Positions 34,685 to 42,748 of a DNA stretch of 64,000 nucleotides are shown piece after piece. The notes beneath the pieces were generated by a model that saw only the letters and a list, made by a program, of their open reading frames with translations, did not search any database and was not told the DNA's origin. How positions within the stretch are numbered: position 1 is the first letter of the stretch; every line of letters starts with the position of its first letter. Source of the DNA: Streptomyces canus 299MFChir4.1 (GTDB lineage: Bacteria; Actinomycetota; Actinomycetes; Streptomycetales; Streptomycetaceae); contig NZ_KB911593.1 of NCBI RefSeq assembly GCF_000383615.1, positions 87,306-151,305 on the forward strand, in the 5' to 3' direction. A program made the position numbers and the translations under genes.

Positions 34685-34721
34685 CGACCGTGATCGAGTC
34701 TCAGCCGACCGTGATCGAGTC
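34685..34721. repeat. 16-bp direct repeat at 3' end of oxygenase gene
   Basis: CGACCGTGATCGAGTC occurs at 34685-34700 and 34706-34721 (21-bp period). The second copy codes the last residues of the oxygenase; the first lies past its stop. It looks like a small tandem duplication. Confidence 0.8.
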
Positions 34722-35675
34722 CAGCTTGGCCCGCAGGTACACGTGGGAGTCGACCGGTTCGTAGGCCACCCGTCCGACCGGGGCCGGGACGGACTCGACG
34801 GTCGTGCCCGGGGTGCACTCACCGAAGTAGACCAGGGACATCAGCTCCTCGGCGGGCGCGTCCGCCGGCGGCGGGAGCACCCGGTGCCGTCCGGACCGCC
34901 AGCGGTCACCCGTCCAACGGGCCATCAGGTCGCCGATGTTGATGGTGAAGGCGTCCGGGTCGAAGGGCGCGTCCTCCCAGCCGCCCTCGTCGGTGAACAC
35001 CTGGAGGCCGCCCTTGCCGGCCTGCCGGTCGAGGATCGTGACCGTGCCGAAGTCGGTGTGCGGGCCGATGCGGAACTGCCCGGGCTCCGGCTCCCCGGTC
35101 ACCTCCGTCCCCGGATACCAGTTGATGTTGAAGCCGTAGGTCGGATGGTCCATGTGCCGGGAGAAGAAGTCGGGTGCGAGCCCGAGGGCCTCACCGAGCA
35201 GGGAGAGCAGCCGCTTCTCCAGCTCGCCCATCTTCTCCAGGTACTCCTCGCACAGCGTCCGCAGCCTCGGCACCTCGGCGGGCCAGACGTTCGGTGCGTA
35301 CCACTCCGCGTTGACGACCGGGTCCTCGAAGGGCTCGTGGGTGGCGAAGGTCAGCGACTCCTTCAGGTCCGGCGGGGTCTCGGTGCCCTCCGAGTAGCCG
35401 TTGGCCTCGGCGCCGGGGCCGAGCCAGCCGCGGCCGCCGACCTTCGCGGAGTACGGCTGCTTGACGTCCACGGGCATCCGGAAGAACGCCCGCGCGGCCT
35501 CCCGGATCCGGGAGCGCAGCTCCGGGTCGACACCATGGCCGGTGACCAGGAAGAACCCGGCGGTCTGCAGGGCCTCGTCCAGGGTGCGGGCGATGGCGGC
35601 GCGGGCGCCGGGGTCCGCGGAGAGCCAGGGCCGCAGGTCGATGGTCGGGATGCGGGGCTGGGGGGTGTCACTCAC
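34701..35675 (-). CDS. 2-oxoglutarate/Fe(II)-dependent oxygenase (isopenicillin N synthase fold)
   Basis: A 324-residue DIOX_N/2OG-FeII protein. Iron ligands are His206, Asp208 (GPHTDFGT) and His264 (SGRHRV); the N-terminal domain has DEALQTAGFFLVTGHGV. Family members hydroxylate, desaturate or cyclise small molecules. It overlaps the cytosine deaminase gene by 8 bases and lies between a nucleobase permease and PucR. Fungal thymine-7-hydroxylase has the same fold, a similar length and works in pyrimidine salvage, so a nucleobase substrate is a fair guess; this is inference from context. Confidence 0.85.
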   Translation of the reverse strand: MSDTPQPRIPTIDLRPWLSADPGARAAIARTLDEALQTAGFFLVTGHGVDPELRSRIREAARAFFRMPVDVKQPYSAKVGGRGWLGPGAEANGYSEGTETPPDLKESLTFATHEPFEDPVVNAEWYAPNVWPAEVPRLRTLCEEYLEKMGELEKRLLSLLGEALGLAPDFFSRHMDHPTYGFNINWYPGTEVTGEPEPGQFRIGPHTDFGTVTILDRQAGKGGLQVFTDEGGWEDAPFDPDAFTINIGDLMARWTGDRWRSGRHRVLPPPADAPAEELMSLVYFGECTPGTTVESVPAPVGRVAYEPVDSHVYLRAKLDSITVG

Positions 35676-36117
35676 CGATGTCCTCGTTCCACAGTGCCGG
35701 GTTCTTCTCGATGAAGTCGGTCATCATCCGTACGCACTCGGCGTCGTCGACGAGCACGATCTCCACGCCGTGCTCGGCCAGCCAGTCGTGGCCGCCGTGG
35801 AAGGTGGCGGCCTCCCCGACGACGACCCGCCCGATCCCGAACTGCCGGACCAGACCGGAGCAGTACCAGCAGGGCGAGAGGGTGGTCACCATCGTCGTAC
35901 CGCGATACGACCGCTGCCGTCCCGCCGCCCGGAAAGCGGCCGTCTCCGCGTGCATGGAGGGGTCGTCGTCCTGGACGCGCCGGTTGCGGCCGCGCCCGAG
36001 GAGAGTGCCGTCGGCGCCGTAGAGCGCGGCCCCGATGGGGATGCCGCCCTCCGCGAGCCCGGCGCGGGCCTCCTCGACGGCGGTGGCGAGCCACCGGTGT
36101 GCCTGTGCCTGATCCAT
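35668..36117 (-). CDS. Cytosine deaminase, yeast Fcy1-like
   Basis: A 149-residue zinc deaminase of the CDA fold. Zinc ligands are His56 (MHAE, with Glu58 as proton shuttle), Cys83 and Cys86 (SPCWYC). From memory, the opening EGGIPIGAALYGADGTLLGR and the final EDIGE closely match the yeast cytosine deaminase, rather than the bacterial amidohydrolase CodA or guanine deaminase GuaD. It would turn cytosine into uracil. ATG 36117 has AGGAG about 10 bases ahead. It is first in a two-gene unit with the oxygenase and divergent from pucR. Confidence 0.88.
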   Translation of the reverse strand: MDQAQAHRWLATAVEEARAGLAEGGIPIGAALYGADGTLLGRGRNRRVQDDDPSMHAETAAFRAAGRQRSYRGTTMVTTLSPCWYCSGLVRQFGIGRVVVGEAATFHGGHDWLAEHGVEIVLVDDAECVRMMTDFIEKNPALWNEDIGE

Positions 36118-36210
36118 GTCTCTCACTCTCCTGTGGTCGAAACACGAGGGCAACGTGCGGAAAGTACTCTCCGGGCAGCCCACAGCCGGACGAACTGTCG
36201 GGAGGCGCGC

Positions 36211-37473
36211 ATGCCCGCACTCACCCTTCGCGAGATCCTGGCCCTCGATCCGGTCCGCGCCGCCGAGCCCGAGCTGCTGGCCGGAGACACCGCGCTGGAC
36301 GGCCCGGTGCGCTGGGTCCATTCGAGCGAGGTGTACGAGGGCGCGAACTTCCTGGACGGCGGTGAGCTGCTACTCACCAACGGTTTCGGGCTGACGGACG
36401 CCGACGAGGAGGTCCGCCGCCGGTACGTCCGCGAGCTGGCCGCCCGGGGCGCCGCCGGGCTCGCGGTGGAGGTCGGCCGCGCCCTGCCCGCCATGCCGCC
36501 CGAGGTCACCGACGAGGCCCGCCGTCTGGGCCTGCCCCTGCTGGCCCTGCGCCGGGTCGTGCCCTTCGTGCGGATCACGGAGGCCGCCAACCGGGCGATC
36601 GTCGCGCGCGGGCTGTCCGGCCGCTCGGTGGTACGGCCGTGGGGCGACGACCATACGGCGGCCCTGCTCGCCGACCTCGCCGACCGGGCGGCACTGAACC
36701 AGCCGGAGGTGGAGGCGCGGGCGGCGCTCGCCGGGTTCCATCCGGGCCCGGGGGCCCGGCTGGTCGGGGTGTCGCTGCACGGCACCCGGGAAGTGGGCAC
36801 CGTCGACCGGGCGGTACGGCTGCTGGGCGGGGCCGGGGTCATGCGGGCCGCGTTCCCGGGGGACGTCCTGGCGCTGCTGTCCCTGCCCGGGACGCTCCCC
36901 GGTGACCCCGTGAAAGCGGTGCAGGAGGCCTTCCGCACGGCGGCCGCACCCGGGCTCACCGTGGCGGTGGGCCACGCCGTCTCCGCCTCCGACGGCGGCT
37001 GGCTGCGCTGGAGCGACACGCTGCGGGCGGCCCGTACGACACTGGAACTGGCGTTGACCGTGCCGCCGGCCGAACCGGCCTCCCCCGAGGGCCCGTTGGT
37101 GACCTCCTCCCGGGCCCTGGCGCTGGAGCGGGAGCTGACCCGGGGCGGTGTGGACGCCAACAGGGACCGCCTGGCGGCGCTGGTCCAGCACGCCCTGGGG
37201 CCGCTGCTGGCCTGGGAGGCGGCCCACCCGAGCGACCTGGTGCGCACCCTGGAGGTCCACCTGCGCAACGGCTGCTCACCGACCCGCACGGCGGCCCTTC
37301 TCCACATAGGCCGCCAGTCCCTGTACCAACGCCTTGAGCGCATCGAGTCGTTGCTGGGCCTGGAGATCGACGATCCGGACCTGCTGGGCGAGTTGCTGAC
37401 GGCGACCTGCGCGCAACGGGTGGTGCGCACGGCGAAAGCCGTCGCACGGGGCGGGCTGCGGACGGTGGCCTAG
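36211..37473 (+). CDS. PucR-family transcriptional regulator
   Basis: A 420-residue regulator with the PucR N-terminal domain (about 1-125: LTLREILAL..., HSSEVYEGANFLDGGELLLT) and a C-terminal helix-turn-helix (AALLHIGRQSLYQRLERIE). PucR regulates purine or other nitrogen-source catabolism in response to metabolites. ATG 36211 follows GGGAGGCGCGC. Divergent position makes it the natural controller of the deaminase-oxygenase unit and perhaps the permease. Confidence 0.9.
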   Translation: MPALTLREILALDPVRAAEPELLAGDTALDGPVRWVHSSEVYEGANFLDGGELLLTNGFGLTDADEEVRRRYVRELAARGAAGLAVEVGRALPAMPPEVTDEARRLGLPLLALRRVVPFVRITEAANRAIVARGLSGRSVVRPWGDDHTAALLADLADRAALNQPEVEARAALAGFHPGPGARLVGVSLHGTREVGTVDRAVRLLGGAGVMRAAFPGDVLALLSLPGTLPGDPVKAVQEAFRTAAAPGLTVAVGHAVSASDGGWLRWSDTLRAARTTLELALTVPPAEPASPEGPLVTSSRALALERELTRGGVDANRDRLAALVQHALGPLLAWEAAHPSDLVRTLEVHLRNGCSPTRTAALLHIGRQSLYQRLERIESLLGLEIDDPDLLGELLTATCAQRVVRTAKAVARGGLRTVA

Positions 37474-37492
37474 CGAAGGGGGACGAGAAGAA

Positions 37493-37521
37493 CGGCCCCT
37501 GCGTCGGCGGGTGCGGGGCCG
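37493..37521. terminator. Hairpin between convergent genes
   Basis: CGGCCCC (37493-37499) pairs with GGGGCCG (37515-37521), extended by inner GC pairs. No T tract follows. It lies between the convergent pucR and quinone oxidoreductase genes and may stop transcription both ways. Confidence 0.45.
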
Positions 37522-37531
37522 GAGCCCGAAA

Positions 37532-38506
37532 TCAGCCGTTCACCCTCAGCAGCAGCTTGCCCGTGCTCGTCCGCGCGCCCATCAGCCGGTGCGCCTCGGC
37601 CGCCTCCTCAAGGGCGAACTCCGCGGTGACCGGCAGGGAGACCGTGCCGTCGGCCACCGTCGCGAACGCGCGCTCCGACAGGGTCCGCAGCTCGGCGGGG
37701 GCGGTCTGGGCGAGGGTGAGGATGGAGAAGCCGGCGACGGAGAGGCCGCGGGGGTACAGCTCGGGCTGGCCCACGGTCCACGCCGGTGCGCCGCTCGCGT
37801 TGCCGAAGGAGACCAGGCGGCCGTAGACCGCGAGGGAGGCCAGACAGTCGCGGAGGGTGTCGCCGCCGACCGGGTCCAGGGCGAGGTCGACCCCGCGGCC
37901 GCCGGTCGCCGCCCGCACCGGCTCCGCGAAGTCGCCGACGAACACCTCGTCGTACCCGTGGTCGCGGGCGTACGCCGCCTTGGCCGCGCCCGACACCACG
38001 CCGTACACCGTCGCGCCGGCCGCCTTCGCCAACTGGCCCACCACGGTGCCGATGCCGCCCGCCGCACCCTGCACCAGGACCGTCTCGCCCGCCTGGAGCC
38101 GGCCGACGGTGTGCACGAGGGCGTACGCCGTCGGGAGGACCGCCGGCAGGCCGGCCGCCGTGCGCAGGTCGACGCCGGACGGGAGCGGGTAGACGTTCGC
38201 CGTGTCGGCGACGGCCACGTCCGCGTACCCGCCGCCCACCGTCAGGGCGGCCGTCACCTCCTGGCCGACGCTCAGGCCGGTCACGCCCTCGCCCAGCGCC
38301 CGGACCCGCCCGGACACCTCAAGGCCGGGGACGAAGGGCAGCCCGGGCACCCGGTAGCCCTCCGAGCGCGCCTTCAGGTCGGCGAAGTTCACCCCGGCGT
38401 ACGCCACGTCGATGCTCACCTGGCCGGGCCCGGGTGCCGGAACGCCCGCCTCCACGACCTTGAGGACCTCAGGGCCGCCGTACTCCTGGAACTCCACCGC
38501 GCGCAT
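37532..38506 (-). CDS. Quinone oxidoreductase-like zinc-free alcohol dehydrogenase family protein
   Basis: A 324-residue MDR-family NADPH:quinone reductase type protein. The GroES-like part opens with MRAVEFQEYGGPEVLK; the nucleotide fold has VLVQGAAGGIGTVVGQLAKAAGA (AxxGxxG). Structural-zinc cysteines are absent, as in QOR. It probably reduces quinones or reactive carbonyls. An ArsR regulator is divergent, with an inverted repeat between the two, so the gene is likely inducible. Confidence 0.9.
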   Translation of the reverse strand: MRAVEFQEYGGPEVLKVVEAGVPAPGPGQVSIDVAYAGVNFADLKARSEGYRVPGLPFVPGLEVSGRVRALGEGVTGLSVGQEVTAALTVGGGYADVAVADTANVYPLPSGVDLRTAAGLPAVLPTAYALVHTVGRLQAGETVLVQGAAGGIGTVVGQLAKAAGATVYGVVSGAAKAAYARDHGYDEVFVGDFAEPVRAATGGRGVDLALDPVGGDTLRDCLASLAVYGRLVSFGNASGAPAWTVGQPELYPRGLSVAGFSILTLAQTAPAELRTLSERAFATVADGTVSLPVTAEFALEEAAEAHRLMGARTSTGKLLLRVNG

Positions 38507-38519
38507 GCCTCACCCCTAC

Positions 38520-38567
38520 TGTTCAACGAAAACCGAACACTTGCCACTGTATGGTTTTCATCGAACA
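38520..38567. promoter_or_regulatory. Inverted-repeat operator between qor-like and arsR-like genes
   Basis: TGTTCAACGAAAACC (38520-38534) and GGTTTTCATCGAACA (38553-38567) are inverted with 13 of 15 positions matching and 18 bases between. The region is AT-rich by local standards. It is a good candidate site for the ArsR-family protein encoded at 38603. Confidence 0.65.
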
Positions 38568-38602
38568 CTCGGCAAGCGGAACGGAAGGAACGGAAGCGAT
38601 CC

Positions 38603-38929
38603 ATGAGCACGCCCCGGCACCGGACCGCCCCCGAGCACACCCACCCCGACGACGTCCCGGTGCTCACCGCACTCGCCGCGCTCGCCGACCCCGTCCGCCT
38701 CACCCTGGTGCGGGAGCTGTCCGGTTCGCCCGAGTGGAGCCGGGCCTGCGGCTCCTTCGACGTGCCCGTCGGCAAGGCGGCCCTCAGCCACCACTTCACG
38801 GTGCTGCGCGCGGCCGGGCTCGTGGAGCAGCGTGACGAGGGACCGCGGCGCGTCAACCGGCTCCGCCGGGCGGAGTTCGACGCGCGCTTCCCGGGCCTGC
38901 TGGAACTCGTGCTCCGAACCGACTGCTAA
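38603..38929 (+). CDS. ArsR-family transcriptional regulator
   Basis: A 108-residue winged-helix regulator (ALADPVRLTLVRELSG, then FDVPVGKAALSHHFTVLRAAGLVEQ). There is no clear metal-binding ELCVCDL motif; one Cys (CGSFDV) precedes the recognition helix and a second ends the protein. That fits a redox or quinone sensor better than a metal sensor, but this is inference. ATG 38603 has GGAAG ahead. Divergent from the quinone oxidoreductase-like gene. Confidence 0.88.
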   Translation: MSTPRHRTAPEHTHPDDVPVLTALAALADPVRLTLVRELSGSPEWSRACGSFDVPVGKAALSHHFTVLRAAGLVEQRDEGPRRVNRLRRAEFDARFPGLLELVLRTDC

Positions 38930-39027
38930 CCGGTCGCGTGCCGAGACTTTTCGTAACCAGACGGACATCACGCGATCTAGTGCGAACCAACTCCCCCTCC
39001 TTACTCTGGTATTGATAAACAGCGCGC

Positions 39028-41154
39028 ATGGGGGGAATGCGGGTGCACAGACAGCTGCACGGGCGCGGAGCGCTGTTCGACACGGAACCGGCGGGGCTCG
39101 CACCACGGCTCGTGGGGCTGCGGCCGCACCAGCACCGGGCCACCGCGGTGGAGCATCCGCAGGAACTGCCCTTCGTCGTGCTCACCGGCGCCCGCGGAAC
39201 GGGCAAGACCGCCCTGCTCGACGAACTGCGGAAGGCCTACCACGGGCACACCCCGGTCGCCCTGGTCGACTGCGGGGCGGCCGAGTTCACGGCGCCGCCC
39301 CCGGGCCGGGACGCCGAGGCCTGGTCGCCGGTGTCGCAGGCCCTGCTGGTGATCGCCGAGCAGCTCGCGCAGCCGGTGACCGGCGCCGGGCGGATCACCT
39401 TCCCGCGGCTGATGTCGGGGCTGGTCGCGGTGGCCGCGGGCGGGTGGCGGGACGCCGACTCCGAGCGCATCCGGCGTGAGGTCGAGCGGATCCTGCTGCT
39501 CAACGAGAGCGGGTCGTGGATCGCCGGGTTCGCCGGGCGCTGGGCCGGGCGGGTCGCCGCCAATGTCGCCGCCGCCGCGACCGGGACCGGCCCGCTGCTC
39601 CAGTCCGCCATCGAGGCGACCCTGGAGTCCATCTCCGACGGCTTCGTCCACCGACGGCAGCAGCGGGCGGCCACCTGGTGGCGCGACTACCCCAACGCGA
39701 GCCGCAACGCCCGGCGCGGACTCATGCTGCTGTCCGGGCACTTCAGGGCCGGCGGCACCTCCCGCGAACACGCCGAACGCCATCTCGTCCGCGCCCTGCT
39801 CGCCGACCTCACCGACGCCTACACCGGCGTGCTGCCCCGCATGCAGCGCCTGGGCCGGCCCCTCGTCCTCGTCGACAACGCGCAGTCCGGGCCCGGCCCC
39901 GGCCTCACCGACCCCGTCCTGCGCGACCGCTCCGAGGGCATCGCCGACCAGGTCGTCTTCATCACCGCACTGCGCGGCACCGGCCGCCCCGCCCTGCGCA
40001 ACGCCGTACGGCGCACCCTCCCGGAGGTCGCCCGGCGCACCGACTGGACGCCCGACCCCGCCTCCCCCTCCTCCCGCGCCCTGCTGGTCTCGCTGCCGCC
40101 GCTGACCGCCGACGACACCCTGCACATCGTCGACGAGCACCAGGTGTCGCCCCAACTCCCGCACGCCGTCCACCGATTGACCGGAGGCAACCCGCTGGGC
40201 ATCACGCTGCTCACCGAATCCGCCGCGCAGAACGGCACGGCCTCCCTCGGCGAACTGCTCACCTCCGACGTACGGCTGCGCGAGGACCGCGACGCCAGAC
40301 CCGCCTACGTGGAACTCCTGGACCGGCTCGTGCCCGCCGACCGGCTGGAGGAGCTGACGGTGCTGGCCGCCGCCCACGACCACGACTCCGCCACCGCCCT
40401 GGCCGCGGCCCTCCTGCCGGACGACTTCGGCCCGGCCGACGTACGGGCGCTGCAGACCCGGCTCGTCCAGGAGGGGCTGCCGGAGGTGCCGGGCCGGTTC
40501 GTCGGCGACCCCTTCGTGCGGACGCTGCTGCTGCTCCGGCTGCACCACCGCTCCGCCGACCACGGACGCTGGCGCGAGGCACACGAGACCCTGATCGCGC
40601 ACTACGCGCCCCCCGGCCCGGACGAGGCCCACACCCGCTACCGCCTGCACCACGAACTCGCCCTGGGCTCCACCGAGTCGGCCGTCGCCCACCTGCGCGA
40701 CACCTTCACCGCCCTGGACACCCGCACCTGGCTGCGCACCCTGCGCTTCGTCGCCTCGGCGCCCTACTTCCACGCGCACGACGCCGAGGGCCACGACTTC
40801 GCCGCCCACGACGACCGGCGCGCGGCGATCGCGCTCGGCCACACGGACGCCGCCCAGCTGCTGCCGGACTCCCTGGACCCCTCGGCCGTCGCACTGCACC
40901 TGCGGATACGGCGGCTGCTGCACGCCGTGTGGCAGCTGACCGATCCGCTCGCACTGCCCGACCCGAAGGTCTGCGACCGGCTGCGCTTCGAACTGGAGCA
41001 GCTGTCCAACCTGCGCCCGGCCGGCAACGCGCTGCTGTGGCGGGCCTCCCGGGACTGGCCCGAGGACGCGCTCGCCGGCCGCCCACTCAGGGTCCCCGAC
41101 GGCAACGACGACGACAGCGGCGAGGACAGCGGCGACGGCGAGGGGGCGGCGTGA
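39028..41154 (+). CDS. P-loop ATPase, STAND/AAA-like, unknown role
   Basis: Up to 708 residues. Walker A is LTGARGTGKTALL (about 52-64) and a Walker B-like strand PLVLVDNAQ lies near 278. An AAA_16/NACHT-like nucleotide domain is followed by a helical C-terminal half with no recognised repeats and an acidic tail (DDDSGEDSGDGE). The start is uncertain: ATG 39028, ATG 39037 and GTG 39043 are in frame, and GGGGGA at 39030-39035 would suit GTG 39043. The next gene overlaps by one base and encodes a membrane-anchored ligand-binding protein, so the two probably act together. Function unknown. Confidence 0.8.
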   Translation: MGGMRVHRQLHGRGALFDTEPAGLAPRLVGLRPHQHRATAVEHPQELPFVVLTGARGTGKTALLDELRKAYHGHTPVALVDCGAAEFTAPPPGRDAEAWSPVSQALLVIAEQLAQPVTGAGRITFPRLMSGLVAVAAGGWRDADSERIRREVERILLLNESGSWIAGFAGRWAGRVAANVAAAATGTGPLLQSAIEATLESISDGFVHRRQQRAATWWRDYPNASRNARRGLMLLSGHFRAGGTSREHAERHLVRALLADLTDAYTGVLPRMQRLGRPLVLVDNAQSGPGPGLTDPVLRDRSEGIADQVVFITALRGTGRPALRNAVRRTLPEVARRTDWTPDPASPSSRALLVSLPPLTADDTLHIVDEHQVSPQLPHAVHRLTGGNPLGITLLTESAAQNGTASLGELLTSDVRLREDRDARPAYVELLDRLVPADRLEELTVLAAAHDHDSATALAAALLPDDFGPADVRALQTRLVQEGLPEVPGRFVGDPFVRTLLLLRLHHRSADHGRWREAHETLIAHYAPPGPDEAHTRYRLHHELALGSTESAVAHLRDTFTALDTRTWLRTLRFVASAPYFHAHDAEGHDFAAHDDRRAAIALGHTDAAQLLPDSLDPSAVALHLRIRRLLHAVWQLTDPLALPDPKVCDRLRFELEQLSNLRPAGNALLWRASRDWPEDALAGRPLRVPDGNDDDSGEDSGDGEGAA

Positions 41155-42716
41155 TGGCCGGCAGAGGCTTCGGAACATGGCTGCGCGAGGGCGTCTGGGA
41201 GATCCCCCTGCGCCGGTACGTCGCCCTGCTGCTCACCCTCGTGGTGCTGGGCGCCCTGGGCTTCGTCGTCCGCACCCTCGCCCACGACGACCGCTCCTGC
41301 GCGGCCGGGGTCGTCAGGCCCGAGGGCAGCGACGAGTGCGTCGGCGTCTCGGCGACCGGCTACGACTGGGACCGCGCCCCGCTGCGACCGGTCGTGCGGG
41401 CGATCGACCGCGAGAACCGTTCCATCAAGGGCCCGTACGTCACCGTGGCCCTCCTCGAACCCTTCACCGCGACCGACGCCGACAACCTCGGCGACGTGCT
41501 GCACGAACTCCAGGGCGCGTATCTCGCGCAGTACCAGGCCAACCACCGCTCCAACGGGACCGTCCCCGCGATCCGGCTGGTGCTCGCCAACCCCGGTGCC
41601 ACCGGCGCCCACTGGGAACACACCATCGAGCAGCTGGCGGGCATGACCGGGGAGAAGGACCGGCTGCGGGCGGTCGCCGGCGTCGGGCTGAGCACCGCCG
41701 ACAACAAGCGGGCCGTCACCGCGCTCACCGCCCGCGGCATCGCGGTGATCGGCACCTCCATCACCGCCGACAACCTCGCCAACGGACAGCACGGCAAGGA
41801 CCCCTTCCCCGGACTCGCCCGGGTCGCCCCCACCAACACCGACGAGGCCCGCGCGCTCACCTCCTTCGCCCGGGTCGCGGCCGACAAGGCGGTCCTGGTC
41901 TACGACCAGAAGGCGGACGACAGGGACAACGGCGACCCCTACTCGCTGACCCTCCAGCGCTCCTTCGAGAAACTGCTCAAGGGATCGCCGTACGCCCCCT
42001 GGTCGTTCAACCCGCCCGACGACCGCAGCCTGGAAGGCAGTACCGCCAACGACTTCGAGCAGATCACCCACCTGGTCTGCGACACGGACGCCGGCACCGA
42101 CACCATCCTGTTCGCCGGCCGCCACACCCAGCTGCGGCAGTTCATCAACGCGCTCGGCGAACGCGGCTGCCAGAAGCGGAGGTTCACCCTGCTCACCGGC
42201 GACGAGGCGTCCTACCTCACTGGCGACAAGGCCCTGAACCGGGACGCCCTGAACCGCAACCTCACCGTCCGCTACACCGCGCTCGCCCACCCGGACGCCT
42301 GGGTGAAGTCCCCGCCCGCCACCGGGGGTTCGGCCGCCGAGGCCAGGGCCCTGCAGGACCTGGTGCGCGAGGGCCAGGGCGACAAGGTGGGCCCGATCGG
42401 TGACGTCGACCTGGAGGACGGCCAGCTGATCATCGCCTACGACGCGATGCGGCTGACGTACCAGGGCATCCGGTTCGCCAAGGGCAGCAAGGACGTCCCC
42501 ACCCTCGAAGAGGTCCGCAACGAGTGGCGGCTCGTCAAGGGCACCCAGCAGCGCGTCAACGGAGCGAGCGGCTGGATCTGCCTCGACAACCACGGCAACC
42601 CGTACGACAAGGCCGTACCGATCGTGGAACTGACCCCGCAGGGCACCGCCCGCTTCGTGCGGATCGCCTGGCCGGAGGGCAAGCCCCCGGCAAAGGAGTG
42701 CCTGCCGCCCTCATAG
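41154..42716 (+). CDS. Membrane-anchored type I periplasmic-binding-like protein
   Basis: A 520-residue protein. One N-terminal membrane segment (about 23-44) precedes a large outside domain of the Leu/Ile/Val-binding type (ABC substrate-binding), with GPYVTVALLEPFTATDADNL, LVLANPGATGAHWEHTIEQL and VAGVGLSTADNKRAV. No ABC permease or ATPase gene is near. Instead it is coupled (TGATG) to a cytoplasmic P-loop ATPase, suggesting a sensor unit. A strong terminator overlaps its end. Confidence 0.82.
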   Translation: MAGRGFGTWLREGVWEIPLRRYVALLLTLVVLGALGFVVRTLAHDDRSCAAGVVRPEGSDECVGVSATGYDWDRAPLRPVVRAIDRENRSIKGPYVTVALLEPFTATDADNLGDVLHELQGAYLAQYQANHRSNGTVPAIRLVLANPGATGAHWEHTIEQLAGMTGEKDRLRAVAGVGLSTADNKRAVTALTARGIAVIGTSITADNLANGQHGKDPFPGLARVAPTNTDEARALTSFARVAADKAVLVYDQKADDRDNGDPYSLTLQRSFEKLLKGSPYAPWSFNPPDDRSLEGSTANDFEQITHLVCDTDAGTDTILFAGRHTQLRQFINALGERGCQKRRFTLLTGDEASYLTGDKALNRDALNRNLTVRYTALAHPDAWVKSPPATGGSAAEARALQDLVREGQGDKVGPIGDVDLEDGQLIIAYDAMRLTYQGIRFAKGSKDVPTLEEVRNEWRLVKGTQQRVNGASGWICLDNHGNPYDKAVPIVELTPQGTARFVRIAWPEGKPPAKECLPPS

Positions 42717-42735
42717 GACGGCAGGCAGGGTTTTT
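42699..42735 (+). terminator. Rho-independent terminator
   Basis: TGCCTGCCG (42699-42707) pairs with CGGCAGGCA (42719-42727) over an 11-base loop that holds the TAG stop of the binding protein, followed by GGGTTTTT. A rare classic T-tailed terminator for this GC-rich DNA. Confidence 0.88.
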
Positions 42736-42748
42736 GGCGCTCAGCCGC

